Assembly (NCBI GenBank): GCA_002632265.1
Contig: NQOV01000005.1
Location: forward strand, 62,246 to 126,245
Direction: 5' to 3'
Length of the DNA stretch: 64,000 bases
From: Rhodospirillaceae bacterium MC!
GTDB lineage: Bacteria; Pseudomonadota; Alphaproteobacteria; MC1
Every line of letters starts with the position of its first letter. The stretch's first letter is position 1. Positions 52,514-62,821 of the stretch are shown in pieces. The translations under genes and the position numbers were made by a program. The notes under the pieces were generated by a model. That model made no database searches and was not told where the DNA came from. It saw nothing but the letters and a program-made list of their open reading frames with translations.

Positions 52514-54053
52514 AAAAACAGATAAAATTAAAGTATATGTCCCACTGGATACGACCGCCGTTTCTTTAGGAGCGGATATCGTAGCAAAAAAAATATCTAA
52601 GCTAGCAAAGGAAAATAACCAAGAAGTGGAAATTATCCGCAATGGTTCCTGGGGAATGTTTTGGCTAGAGCCACTTGTAGAAGTGGAAATTAATAATGAG
52701 CGTATAGCTTATGGTCCTGTAGCTCCTGAAGTTGTGGAACATCTATTTACATCGAAGTTTCTAGAGGGTGGCAATCATCCCTTACGCTTGGGCGATGTGC
52801 AGAAACTTCCTTTTTTACAAAAACAAACTCGCCTATGTTTCGAACGTGTGGGCAAGATCGATCCTGTAAATATCGAAGACTACAAAAAACATAACGGCTA
52901 TACCGTACTAGAACAGACTTTTAATTCTTCGCCCCAACATATTATTGAAGAAGTAAAAGAGGGTCAACTCCGTGGGCGTGGTGGTGCTGCGTTTCCCACA
53001 TGGATCAAACTTAATTCCACACTCGAGGCTCAAGGCGATGTTAAATATGTTGTTTGTAACGCCGATGAAGGGGATTCTGGCACATTCTCCGATAGAATGG
53101 TAGCCGAAGGCGATCCATTCTCGCTAATCGAGGCCATGACAATTATGGGAAAAACCACAGGAGCGAACGAGGGCTATATCTATCTGCGTTCCGAATATCC
53201 TGTGGCTAAAGTCTGCCTAACTAAAGCCATAGAAGAAGCGAGAAAACATAATTATCTCGGTAAAAACATCATGGGTACAGGTTTCGATTTTGATATTCAT
53301 TTACGAATCGGAGCTGGTTCTTACGTATGTGGAGAAGAAACCGCTTTAATTAACAGTCTTGAGGGTAAACGTGGAATCGTACGTAAAAAACCGCCTTTAC
53401 CTGTACACGAGGGATTATTCGGTAAGCCTACAATTCTATGTAACTTGATTACTATGGTTAGTTTATTACCTATCTTGAGAATGGGTGGTAAGGAATATGC
53501 AAAATTCGGTTATGAACGTTCTCGTGGCACAAATCCATTCCAATTAGCTGGGAATGTGCGATACAGTGGTATTGTTGAAGTGCCTTTCGGTATCACAGTT
53601 CAAGAATTAGTTACAGATTTCGGCGGTGGAACATTCACAGGTAAACCCATTAAAAACATCCAAATTGGTGGACCTTTGGGTTATCATATGTCCCCTAGTC
53701 TATTTGATATGCCCCTAGATTACGAAGCATTCCTAAAAATCGAAGGCCATATCGGACACGGTGGGGTTGTAGTAATGGATGACACCGCTCATCTGGATGA
53801 TTTAGCACGCTATGCCTTTAGATTCTGCGAAATTGAATCCTGCGGTAAATGTACCCCTTGCCGTATTGGCTCGGTGCGTGGACGTGAAATCATGGATGAA
53901 ATCATCGCAGGTAAAGACAGAGCTAAAAACCTAGCACTAATTGAAGAGCTATGCGAAACAATGGAGTTCGGTTCTATGTGTGCCATGGGTGGCATGACGC
54001 CCGTACCAGTTAGAAGTGCTTTGAAAAACTTTTCAGAAGAATTTTATCAATAA
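52506..54053 (+). CDS. fdsB: NAD-dependent formate dehydrogenase beta subunit (NuoF-like)
   Basis: LRGRGGAAFPTWIK, CNADEGDSGTFSDR, GAGSYVCGEETALINSLEGKRG, ESCGKCTPCRIGS. Confidence 0.9.
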   Translation: MNKKTDKIKVYVPLDTTAVSLGADIVAKKISKLAKENNQEVEIIRNGSWGMFWLEPLVEVEINNERIAYGPVAPEVVEHLFTSKFLEGGNHPLRLGDVQKLPFLQKQTRLCFERVGKIDPVNIEDYKKHNGYTVLEQTFNSSPQHIIEEVKEGQLRGRGGAAFPTWIKLNSTLEAQGDVKYVVCNADEGDSGTFSDRMVAEGDPFSLIEAMTIMGKTTGANEGYIYLRSEYPVAKVCLTKAIEEARKHNYLGKNIMGTGFDFDIHLRIGAGSYVCGEETALINSLEGKRGIVRKKPPLPVHEGLFGKPTILCNLITMVSLLPILRMGGKEYAKFGYERSRGTNPFQLAGNVRYSGIVEVPFGITVQELVTDFGGGTFTGKPIKNIQIGGPLGYHMSPSLFDMPLDYEAFLKIEGHIGHGGVVVMDDTAHLDDLARYAFRFCEIESCGKCTPCRIGSVRGREIMDEIIAGKDRAKNLALIEELCETMEFGSMCAMGGMTPVPVRSALKNFSEEFYQ

Positions 54054-54137
54054 TAATTTTACAAAATTTTCATATATTATTTTTCATATATTATATTACA
54101 TTATAAATTATAGCCAAAAGAAAAAAAGAGAGTTACA

Positions 54138-56939
54138 ATGATTACACAGTCAGAAAAAGAAAAAGATTTAGGCACACCTAGTCCTAACCCTTTAAATAGT
54201 ACAGTTGAGACAGAAACAGTTACCTTAACAATCAACCACAAACAAGTAACCGCCCCCAAAGGTACTACAGTAATGAGAGCCGCCGCAGAAGCAGGGATCG
54301 ACATTCCTAAACTCTGTGCCACAGATTGCCTAACTCCTTTAGGTGGTTGTCGTATGTGTTTGGTGGAAATCGAGGGACGTCGTGGTACTCCTGCCTCTTG
54401 TACTACTTTAGTAGAAGAAAACATGAAAGTTGAAACCGCCACCGATAAAATCGTAAAACTTCGTAAAAACATCATGGAGTTATACTTATCGGATCATGAA
54501 TTCGCCTGTTTAACATGTTACGCCAATGGCTCGTGCGATCTGCAAAAAGTGGCGGGTGATTTGGGTATTATCAATGTAAAATGGGATACCAACGGCAAAA
54601 AAGATCATGCCATTGATAGATACGACAGATCTAATCCATACTTTGTCTTAAATAGAGCGAAATGTATTTCTTGTTATAAATGCGTACGAGCATGTACAGA
54701 AGTTCAAGGGCAATCAGCTTTAAGCATAGAAATGCGTGGCTTTGATTCTCGCATTACCACATCAACAAAATTATTCATAGATTCCAACTGTGTTTCCTGT
54801 GGTAAATGTGTGGAAGTTTGCCCTACTGCGTCCCTAATGGAAAAATCGGTAATAAAATACGGCCAGCCCAACAAGATCATAGATTCAACCTGTGCATATT
54901 GTGGCGTTGGTTGTGGTATTCAAGTTCATGTTAATGAAAATTCCAACCATATCATAAAAGTTACCCCATTAAAATCGACAAAATCCAACCGTGGTCATCA
55001 GTGCGTAAAAGGACGTTTTGCTTATGATTATAATGAAAGTAAAGATCGTATCTTAAAACCAATGATCAGAGAATCAATCAAAGACGAATGGCAAGAAGTT
55101 ACCCATGAAGAGGCTGTAGCTTTCACTGCTAAGAAACTTCTAGCTATCCAAAAGAAACACGGATCTGAAGCCATTGGCGGAGTGTGTTCTTCACGCACAA
55201 CCGCAGAAGAGATCTACCTTGTACAAAAAATGTTACGTACTGCTCTTAAAACAAATAATATCGATAACTGTGCCAGACGTTGCCACTCGCCTACAGGTTA
55301 CGGCTTAAACCAAACCCTAGGCACATCCGCAGGCACGCAGGATTTCGATAGTATCGAAGATGTGGATACTTTCCTAATCTGTGGTGCGAATCCCACCGAG
55401 GCTCACCCTGTAGTAGGCTCTAAGATCAAGCAAAGAGTAAAAAAAGGTGCTAAACTTATTATAATCGATCCAAGAGAAATAGAACTTGTTCGCTCTCCAG
55501 AGATCCAAGCAGAAACCCACATTCAACTAGATCCAGGTACTAACGTTGCAGTCTTAAATTCCCTTGCTCATGTGATAGTTAAAGAAAATCTTCACAATAA
55601 GGAATACATGAAAGATAAGCTCGATAAAACATTCGTTAAAGATTATCTAGAATTCATTACAAAAGATGAACATTCCCCCGAAAATGTAGCTAAAATAGCT
55701 AATGTTTCGGCAGATGATCTCTATAAAGCAGGCAGATTATACGCCACATCAGAAAACAGCTCTATTTTCTACGGTCTTGGCGTTACCGAACATGAACATG
55801 GTAGCGATGGCGTTATGGCTCTTGCCAATCTTGCCATGCTGACAGGAAACTTAGGCAGATCTGGAGTTGGTATAAATCCGCTACGTGGTCAAAACAATGT
55901 ACAAGGTGCATGTGATATGGGTGCTTATCCTGATACTACAGTGGGTTACCAAAAGGTTACAGATGAAAAAGTCAATAAAAAATTCGAAAAACTTTGGAAC
56001 ACTACCTTAGCGAAAAAAGAAGGCTTGAAATTACCTGAAATGCTAGATTCTGCTATAGACGGCAAATTTAAAGCCATGTTCATCCAAGGAGAAGATTTTG
56101 TCCAATCGGAGGCCAACGTCAATCACGTTATCAAAGCCTTAGAGAATATGGATTTTGTCTTATTACTTGATCAATTCATGAACGAAACCGCACCCTATGC
56201 CCATGTTGTCTTCCCTGCTACTACTTTCTTAGAAAAAGACGGCGTATTTATTAATGCAGAACGTCGCATTAATAGAGTCCGTCAAGCAGTCCATAGTAAA
56301 ATCGAGAAACAAGAATGGCAAACTATTTCCGATATTTCAACCGCTTTAGGTTACGAAATGTCCTATGATCATCCGTCGGAAATATGGGATGAAATCGCCA
56401 CTCTTTCCGATGATTTCTCTGGTGTAAGCTACGCTAAACTTGACGAAGTGGGGAGCGTACAATGGCCTTGTAATAAAGATAATCCCAATGGGACAAATAT
56501 CATGCACGTAGAAAAAATCAATCGTAAAGGTGGCGGAGCGTTGCAACAAGTAAGCTACATCCCAAGTTCTACCATTACAGATAAAAACTTCCCTCTAGTT
56601 CTTATGACTGGGCGTGATCTTATGCACTATAATGTAGGTACTCACACACGCAGAACCCATAATATGCGTTGGCATGATAAGGATGTGCTACTAATCAACC
56701 CATTTGACGCAAAAAGATTGCAACTAATGGAAAAAGAACTTGTGAAAATTTCTAGTGAATTCGGTAATACTAATATTGAAGTCATGATCACTAGACGAAT
56801 CAAGCCTGGTACTGTATTCACTACATTCCATCATCCTGAAGTTAACATCAACTTTGTAACAAGCGATAAGGCAGATAAAAACACTAAATGTCCTGACTTT
56901 AAGAATATCGCCGTTAACATCGAGAAAATACCTTCATAA
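54138..56939 (+). CDS. fdsA: NAD-dependent formate dehydrogenase alpha subunit (Cys-type molybdo/tungstoenzyme)
   Basis: N-terminal 2Fe-2S and ferredoxin domains; CARRCHSPTGYGLNQTLGTSAGTQDF active-site region. Confidence 0.92.
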   Translation: MITQSEKEKDLGTPSPNPLNSTVETETVTLTINHKQVTAPKGTTVMRAAAEAGIDIPKLCATDCLTPLGGCRMCLVEIEGRRGTPASCTTLVEENMKVETATDKIVKLRKNIMELYLSDHEFACLTCYANGSCDLQKVAGDLGIINVKWDTNGKKDHAIDRYDRSNPYFVLNRAKCISCYKCVRACTEVQGQSALSIEMRGFDSRITTSTKLFIDSNCVSCGKCVEVCPTASLMEKSVIKYGQPNKIIDSTCAYCGVGCGIQVHVNENSNHIIKVTPLKSTKSNRGHQCVKGRFAYDYNESKDRILKPMIRESIKDEWQEVTHEEAVAFTAKKLLAIQKKHGSEAIGGVCSSRTTAEEIYLVQKMLRTALKTNNIDNCARRCHSPTGYGLNQTLGTSAGTQDFDSIEDVDTFLICGANPTEAHPVVGSKIKQRVKKGAKLIIIDPREIELVRSPEIQAETHIQLDPGTNVAVLNSLAHVIVKENLHNKEYMKDKLDKTFVKDYLEFITKDEHSPENVAKIANVSADDLYKAGRLYATSENSSIFYGLGVTEHEHGSDGVMALANLAMLTGNLGRSGVGINPLRGQNNVQGACDMGAYPDTTVGYQKVTDEKVNKKFEKLWNTTLAKKEGLKLPEMLDSAIDGKFKAMFIQGEDFVQSEANVNHVIKALENMDFVLLLDQFMNETAPYAHVVFPATTFLEKDGVFINAERRINRVRQAVHSKIEKQEWQTISDISTALGYEMSYDHPSEIWDEIATLSDDFSGVSYAKLDEVGSVQWPCNKDNPNGTNIMHVEKINRKGGGALQQVSYIPSSTITDKNFPLVLMTGRDLMHYNVGTHTRRTHNMRWHDKDVLLINPFDAKRLQLMEKELVKISSEFGNTNIEVMITRRIKPGTVFTTFHHPEVNINFVTSDKADKNTKCPDFKNIAVNIEKIPS

Positions 56940-57098
56940 AATCCAGAGCAGAAAAAATAGCTATTTATGTAATTTAAGCACAAGCCATAAGAGAAAATTA
57001 AAATAAAATTTCCCCTTAAGCCAACTTAAAACAACATATTAGCTATTTTTTCATATGCTCTTATAAATCAATAAATATACAATATGTAAACCTTAATC

Positions 57099-57866
57099 GT
57101 GGAATATTTAAACATGGAACATAATTACCATAGAAAAACCATTGTTAATCTAATGGATACACAAGAGAATCAAGATACCTTTTGGAAAATCGGCATAGAA
57201 TATAATTGTAATATTTTTATCAATAAAGATCTATATCAAACCTATTCCATATCGCCCTACGAAGTGGAAAATTTTGCCTTAGGATATTGTTTAACAAGCG
57301 GAAAATTATCCAATAAAGATGATATCCTTAATGTTTCCCATGAGATAGATCATGAAAATGAAATAGTTAACGTTCACATTCAACTCAAAAATCATGTTTA
57401 TGATAACTTTAAGAACAACAGCAAACCACAAGAATTTTTTTCTCCATTTGCCGATAACACAAAAATTTCCCATGCTAACTTCCATAAGGGAGCATTAAAA
57501 TTCATGGAAATTTCCCAACAAGAAAAGGAAGATAATTACTCCCTACATATGGGATGTTGGTTTAACTCCCAAGGCGAATTACAATCAATGTGCTACGATC
57601 TAAGCCGACATGTGGCTCTAGATAAAACCCTAGGTAAAGCCTTTAATAAAAATATCCTAAATGACGATGATAATAATAATATCAACGGTTTTCTTGTAAT
57701 GTCTTCTCGTGCTGCCTACGAACTGTTAAACAAAGCCATAAACGCAGGAGTAAAAAACATTATCTTCATGTCAGCCCCCACCACTTGGGCAATCAAAGTC
57801 TCAACCCAACACAACATTAATCTAATGGTTTTCTTCAAAAACAAACTCCACAAATTCACCCCATAA
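57099..57866 (+). CDS. FdhD/FdsC-family formate dehydrogenase accessory protein, divergent (no CxxC)
   Basis: ISPYEVENFALGYCLTSGKL, DLSRHVALDKTLGKAF, VMSSRAAYELLNKAINAGVKNIIFMSAPTTWAIKV; downstream of fdsA. Confidence 0.82.
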   Translation: MEYLNMEHNYHRKTIVNLMDTQENQDTFWKIGIEYNCNIFINKDLYQTYSISPYEVENFALGYCLTSGKLSNKDDILNVSHEIDHENEIVNVHIQLKNHVYDNFKNNSKPQEFFSPFADNTKISHANFHKGALKFMEISQQEKEDNYSLHMGCWFNSQGELQSMCYDLSRHVALDKTLGKAFNKNILNDDDNNNINGFLVMSSRAAYELLNKAINAGVKNIIFMSAPTTWAIKVSTQHNINLMVFFKNKLHKFTP

Positions 57867-57970
57867 ATAAATCTATAAATCTATAAAGATATAAATATAT
57901 ACAACACAAAAACAGAATCTTACATCTAAAATACGCATAAATGCTTTTATTTATGATGTGTGATTTTAGC

Positions 57971-58801
57971 TTATTTTTTATGTTTCTGAATTAATTTTAG
58001 TTCGTCTATTTGGATAATATTACTTTGATGATTCGGATCTTGGTTAGCTATTAAGCTACTGTCTTTATAGCAGGATTTATAAAAATATAGTCCTGATGAT
58101 GGAGCAGTTACCCCTGCTTTAGCACGTTGTTTGGATTCGAGGATATTTTTCACATCATTTTTAGTATATTTTCCTGTGCCGACACCGTGGAGCGTGCCAA
58201 TTATATTTCGCACTTGGTGGTATAAAAAGGATCTAGCACGGATGAACATACGTATTTCGTTGTGATATTCATAGAGATTAATTTCATCTATGGTGCGAAT
58301 CGGCGAAGTAGCTTGACAACCTACCGCCCTAAAGCTCGAAAAATCATGAGTACCAAGTAAAACTTGCCCTGCGTCGTGCATTTTTGCCACATCTAGGGAG
58401 CTTGTTACCCACCAAACCCTATTTTCTTCCAAAGCAGGGGGCGAATCTCTCACTAAAATTCTGTACAAATATTGTCGCTCTATTGCGTCGAATCGTGCGT
58501 GAAAGTCTTTTGAGACTATTTGCACGTGAGTTATTTTCACAGGATACTTTTTCAAGTAATAATTCAAAGCGTTTTGAATTTCTTTACTTTTTAAAGATTT
58601 ATGACAATCAAAATGTGCCATTTGTCCCATGGCATGAACCCCCGCATCAGTACGCCCACTAACGTACAATACAATGGGTTGTTGAGTTAAATTCTCTATG
58701 GCAGTTTCGATTACTTCTTGAACGGTTATTACATTATCTTGACGTTGCCAACCTGAAAAATTAGTACCGTCATATTCAACTTTTATAAGATATCTGGGCA
58801 T
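57971..58801 (-). CDS. truA: tRNA pseudouridine synthase A
   Basis: YDGTNFSGWQRQ, VSGRTDAGVHAMGQMAHFDC, FLYHQVRNIIGTL. Confidence 0.96.
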   Translation of the reverse strand: MPRYLIKVEYDGTNFSGWQRQDNVITVQEVIETAIENLTQQPIVLYVSGRTDAGVHAMGQMAHFDCHKSLKSKEIQNALNYYLKKYPVKITHVQIVSKDFHARFDAIERQYLYRILVRDSPPALEENRVWWVTSSLDVAKMHDAGQVLLGTHDFSSFRAVGCQATSPIRTIDEINLYEYHNEIRMFIRARSFLYHQVRNIIGTLHGVGTGKYTKNDVKNILESKQRAKAGVTAPSSGLYFYKSCYKDSSLIANQDPNHQSNIIQIDELKLIQKHKK

Positions 58802-58932
58802 GTTTTTTCCTAAAATTAATAAAAAATTAAAACTTTTTTAAAAAATGTCTTTATAATTTATTCATTTTATCTTATAATGTAATCAAATGCAAATATTAAC
58901 AATACTAATAACACTAATGGAAGTTTACAGCA

Positions 58933-60003
58933 ATGAATGATAAAGTTACTGATGCATCAGTTGATGGGTTAAGAAGAGCTCGTTTAGCAGAAAGAGAAGC
59001 CGAGATTCAAAAAGATCTTGATAATCTTGCAGTTCTGCCTTTAGCAATTATCCCTTTAAGAACCACCGCCCTATTAAGTGCTAAAATGGTTAAAAATGTT
59101 CGTTTAAAATCTGTTGTTGAAATTTTTTCAAATGCAGAAACAGGAAGCGGCCAGTTGGACGTGAGCGACATAGCCCAAGAATTCACCATGACTCCAGAAG
59201 TGGAAGCTTATGATATTCCAATTCTACGTACTCTTGCAGGAATTCCTAGCTATGATGTATATTCCCTACGTAAGGCCTTACGTGCGAATGATATCCCACT
59301 ACAACCTGGCTCTAAATTAAATCTTTCCAAAGAAAAACAAAAAGAATTAAGTGCGTACATGACTAAATTTACAACGCCTTTAATTATGCAAGTGTACGGC
59401 GATGAACTGGAATTAAATTCCGTTGTTGATCCTGTGGAATTATTTAGAACTCCCGATCTAAAAAAAGCTCGTGAACGTTTGGATAAAATGTCAGCTAAAT
59501 TGGGTATTGATATTATGGATGTGCCTAAATTCTTGGAGGATTATGGCGATACATTCATGTCATTATCATATTATAGAAACTGTTTAGATGATCTACAAGC
59601 ACCTATGGAAGATTTAATCTCCTCTATGGATAACTTTAGTAAAAACTGGCAACTAAGCCGTGATAAAGGACTAATGAAAACTTGTAAAGAAGTACGTGAA
59701 AAATTATCAGAAACAATTACAATTGTATCAGGTATGTTCGAAAGCTTTGACGCTCAAACCGAAGATTTATGGACAGATATTAACGCTGTAAAATTCGCAA
59801 AAGTTAAAGAAATGGTAGAAGAACACCATACAGTAGTTGGAGCGGCTTTATGTTCGCTATCGGTTAAACTCTTCACATGGAGAAAGATCTTCCCTGATCC
59901 TGCAACAGGTGGTCCGGTTAAGCGTTCTGAATTTATTAGATCAGAATTAAAATCTGGTCTTGATTATATCGATATTGAAAAATATGCTGGCGGTAATAAA
60001 TAG
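58933..60003 (+). CDS. Hypothetical protein (356 aa), predicted cytosolic
   Basis: Intact ORF with terminator-like hairpin downstream; no recognised domain. Confidence 0.65.
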   Translation: MNDKVTDASVDGLRRARLAEREAEIQKDLDNLAVLPLAIIPLRTTALLSAKMVKNVRLKSVVEIFSNAETGSGQLDVSDIAQEFTMTPEVEAYDIPILRTLAGIPSYDVYSLRKALRANDIPLQPGSKLNLSKEKQKELSAYMTKFTTPLIMQVYGDELELNSVVDPVELFRTPDLKKARERLDKMSAKLGIDIMDVPKFLEDYGDTFMSLSYYRNCLDDLQAPMEDLISSMDNFSKNWQLSRDKGLMKTCKEVREKLSETITIVSGMFESFDAQTEDLWTDINAVKFAKVKEMVEEHHTVVGAALCSLSVKLFTWRKIFPDPATGGPVKRSEFIRSELKSGLDYIDIEKYAGGNK

Positions 60004-60057
60004 ATTTTATCCTAAGAGGTAATATTATATTATAATTGCAAAAGGGCTGGAAAAAAT

Positions 60058-60114
60058 GAAATAAGATATTTAACTAACTTTAAGGGGATGTTAAAATATC
60101 TTATTTTTATTTTT
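60058..60114 (+). terminator. Rho-independent terminator after 58933-60003
   Basis: AAATAAGATATTTAAC … GTTAAAATATCTTATTTttattttttt. Confidence 0.7.
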
Positions 60115-60174
60115 TTACTTCTAAATATTAAACTTATAAGTAATGAAAACTAATAATTATATGGAGCTTTTACC

Positions 60175-61200
60175 ATGGCAATTAAATTAAAATATCTTAT
60201 GGGAATTATTTTAACATTTATAACTACTGCATTTCTAAGTAGTTATGCGTTCGCTAAAAATACCAATAGCTATGAGAATGATCCCGATACCATTACAGTA
60301 TATACACGCAATACCTTTCTAAAAGAAGATGGCCCATCCAAGTATCTAGAGGATTTATTTTACGATAAGTACAAGGGCAAAATTCAATGGATTAGTGTTG
60401 ATAGTAGTGTCAATATAAATCAAGATTTTCCCAACTATTCCGGGGTTGATGTGGTTATGGGAATGTCGAGCTTGGAAATGAATGCCTTAGCAGGAAATGG
60501 GCAATTATTACGTATTGAGACCAACAATTATCCTAAAACTACAGTCGACCAAAAGCATTATAATTCAAAGTATTACATTCCTTTTGAAAGTTTTCAATTA
60601 TCTTTTATTTATAATAAAGAAAAGATAAAAAATCCTCCAACTACCCTACTTGGATTAATAACTAATCCCAATTATACCCTAATAATTGAAGATCCCACCG
60701 CAAATACTTTAGGGCTTAATCTTTTATATTGGATCAATGATTTATATAAAAACAAAATTGTATCCCTAATAAATACCCTGTATAAACATGCACTTATAGA
60801 AACTAGCCAAACTTCTGCTTTCAATAAATTCTCTCTAGCTGGTGGCGATTTTGTCTTGGATTATTCCACCAAGCCTTCCATGGAAGAGTTAGTAAACCAA
60901 AACACAAAATATAAAGCTTTAATGTTTAAAAATGGTAACCTTGAAATTCATAATTATGTAGGAATCACTTCAAACACCATGAAAGAAAACCTTGCTCACG
61001 ATTTTATCAGCATGCTCCTTTCACAAAATGGACAAAAAATAATAGCATACAAACATTACTCCTACCCAGCTTTAGAAAAAGACATCGACCTTTTAAACAC
61101 TCTAACCAAATACAAAAACCAACCCATATACATCAACCCCGAAAAATTCGTCCGCAACACCCCTTTACTAAAACGCATATGGAACAGAAACCTAAAATAA
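60175..61200 (+). CDS. Periplasmic substrate-binding protein, thiamine-binding (ThiB/TbpA)-like
   Basis: Signal peptide; ITVYTRNTF…DVVMGMSS…YYIPFESFQLSFIYNKEKIKNPPTTLLGL…IIEDPTANTLGLNLLYWI. Confidence 0.65.
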   Translation: MAIKLKYLMGIILTFITTAFLSSYAFAKNTNSYENDPDTITVYTRNTFLKEDGPSKYLEDLFYDKYKGKIQWISVDSSVNINQDFPNYSGVDVVMGMSSLEMNALAGNGQLLRIETNNYPKTTVDQKHYNSKYYIPFESFQLSFIYNKEKIKNPPTTLLGLITNPNYTLIIEDPTANTLGLNLLYWINDLYKNKIVSLINTLYKHALIETSQTSAFNKFSLAGGDFVLDYSTKPSMEELVNQNTKYKALMFKNGNLEIHNYVGITSNTMKENLAHDFISMLLSQNGQKIIAYKHYSYPALEKDIDLLNTLTKYKNQPIYINPEKFVRNTPLLKRIWNRNLK

Positions 61201-61242
61201 TATTAGGTTGGGTTGAGTTGAGTTATATTATATTAGAGTGGG

Positions 61243-61812
61243 TTATACTTGCATGATTTCTTGTTCTTTAGATGATAGTGTGTCATCTACTTTTTTTATA
61301 AAGGTATTTGTCCATTTTTGGACGTCGTCTTGGTAGCCTTTATGTTCGTCTTTGGAGATGTCGTTATCTTTTTCGCATTTTTTAAGTTTATCGTTGGCAT
61401 CACGGCGGATGTTACGAATTGCTATGCGAGATTCTTCGGCGTATTTGCTGGCTACTTTGGTTAATTCTTTACGGCGTTCTTCATTTAGTGGCGGAATGGG
61501 AACACGAATTGATTGCCCTTCGGCTGATGGGTTTAAGCCTAGATTCGCTTCTCTGATAGCTTTTTCCACAGCTGGAGCTACCGCTTTGTCCCACACTTGA
61601 ACGCTAATCATACGAGATTCTGGCACTGTAACGTTTGCCACTTGGTTTAGTGGAGTATCTGTGCCGTAGGCAGGAACCATAACAGAATCAAGTAATGACA
61701 CAGATGCTCGCCCAGTTCTTAAACCTGCAAAATCGCTAGCTAGAGAATCTAGGCTTTTTTGCATGCGTGTTTCTGTGTTTTTTTGAAACTCTTTAAAATT
61801 AAATTCAGACAT
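61243..61812 (-). CDS. frr: Ribosome recycling factor
   Basis: SLASDFAGLRTGRASVSLLDSVMVPAYG, IRVPIPPLNEERRKELTKVASKYAEESRIAIRNIRRD. Confidence 0.97.
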   Translation of the reverse strand: MSEFNFKEFQKNTETRMQKSLDSLASDFAGLRTGRASVSLLDSVMVPAYGTDTPLNQVANVTVPESRMISVQVWDKAVAPAVEKAIREANLGLNPSAEGQSIRVPIPPLNEERRKELTKVASKYAEESRIAIRNIRRDANDKLKKCEKDNDISKDEHKGYQDDVQKWTNTFIKKVDDTLSSKEQEIMQV

Positions 61813-61877
61813 AATAAAATCCTTAAAATAAATTGTTGTTTATATTACTAAAATGAGAAAATAGATCCCCAATCTCG

Positions 61878-61987
61878 TAGGGGTGGAAAAAAATACTTAA
61901 TCAACGTTCTTAAGCGGGGCGACGTGTACAACACGCCTATCATAACCCACTTAAGAGCGTTGAATGAGTGCTTTTTCACGCCCCTAC
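61878..61987 (-). repeat. Structured element copy A (110 bp) in pyrH-frr gap
   Basis: Arms GTAGGGGCGTGAAAAAGCACTCATTCAACGCTCTTAAG versus GTAGGGGTGGAAAAAAATACTTAATCAACGTTCTTAAG; conserved apical TTATGATAGGCGTGTTGTACACGTCGCC (minus sense). Confidence 0.9.
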
Positions 61988-61988
61988 C

Positions 61989-62702
61989 CTACACCGTAAC
62001 TACTGTATACGTGCCTTTTGAGTTAACGACGTCATTTAATGTACCTTGTTTGTGCATATCGAATACCATAATAGGTAAACTGTTGTTTTTTGCCAAAGTA
62101 ATAGCGGTTAAATCCATTACTTTCAAGTTCTTAGATAAGACTTCATCGTATGTTAAAGAATCATAGCGAGTGGCGTTTTTATCTGTTTTTGGATCGGCGG
62201 AATATATGCCGTCCACTTGGGTGGCTTTTAGCATGATATCGCAACCAGTTTCCACTGCTCTAAGAACCGAGCCTGTGTCAGTTGTAAAGAATGGGTTACC
62301 AGTACCGCCAACGCAAATCACGACTTTACCTGCTTTGAGATCACTTTCCGCACGATAATAACTAAAAGCATCGCAAACCGAATCGATCCCACGAGCTGAT
62401 AATACAGAACATTCCATTCCCAAGCTTTCGAATACGCTCTTTAGGGCCAGACCATTCATGATAGTAGCAAGCATTCCCATATGATCGGCAGGATTACGAT
62501 TAAAACCGATACCAGTTGCCACCAAGCCACGGAAAACATTCCCACCGCCACAAGTGATCACAACTTCCATACCGCTTTCAAGAAGAGGCTTAACTTCCAA
62601 CGCTGTACGTTGAATGGTATCCATATCCCAACCAAAATCTTTTTTACCCATTAAGCCCTCGCCCGAAAGCTTAAGCAAAATTCTTTTATATTTTTTAGAC
62701 AT
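61989..62702 (-). CDS. pyrH: UMP kinase
   Basis: YKRILLKLSGEGLMG, GGGNVFRG, DHMGMLATIMNGLAL, GTGNPFFTTDT. Confidence 0.97.
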   Translation of the reverse strand: MSKKYKRILLKLSGEGLMGKKDFGWDMDTIQRTALEVKPLLESGMEVVITCGGGNVFRGLVATGIGFNRNPADHMGMLATIMNGLALKSVFESLGMECSVLSARGIDSVCDAFSYYRAESDLKAGKVVICVGGTGNPFFTTDTGSVLRAVETGCDIMLKATQVDGIYSADPKTDKNATRYDSLTYDEVLSKNLKVMDLTAITLAKNNSLPIMVFDMHKQGTLNDVVNSKGTYTVVTV

Positions 62703-62734
62703 TCAAATCATCTCAATTTATGTACAATATATGT

Positions 62735-62769
62735 AAAGGGTAGGAAAAAGTGCTTTTTCACGCCCTTTT
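62735..62769 (-). repeat. Collapsed (35-bp) form of the structured element in tsf-pyrH gap
   Basis: aaagggtaggaaaaaGTGCtttttcacgcccttt: outer stem only. Confidence 0.75.
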
Positions 62770-62777
62770 AAAATAAT

Positions 62778-62811
62778 AACGGTAGATTAAAATGATCTAC
62801 CGTTATTAATA
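62778..62811 (-). terminator. Hairpin after tsf, possible terminator or attenuator
   Basis: AATAACGGTAGAT…ATCTACCGTTATT, followed on the minus strand by attttaaaa. Confidence 0.5.
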
Positions 62812-62821
62812 CAAAAAGGGA

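Noticed and set aside
54138-56939. Selenocysteine-type formate dehydrogenase
   Set aside because: Active-site region reads CARRCHSP with a Cys codon and the ORF has no in-frame TGA.
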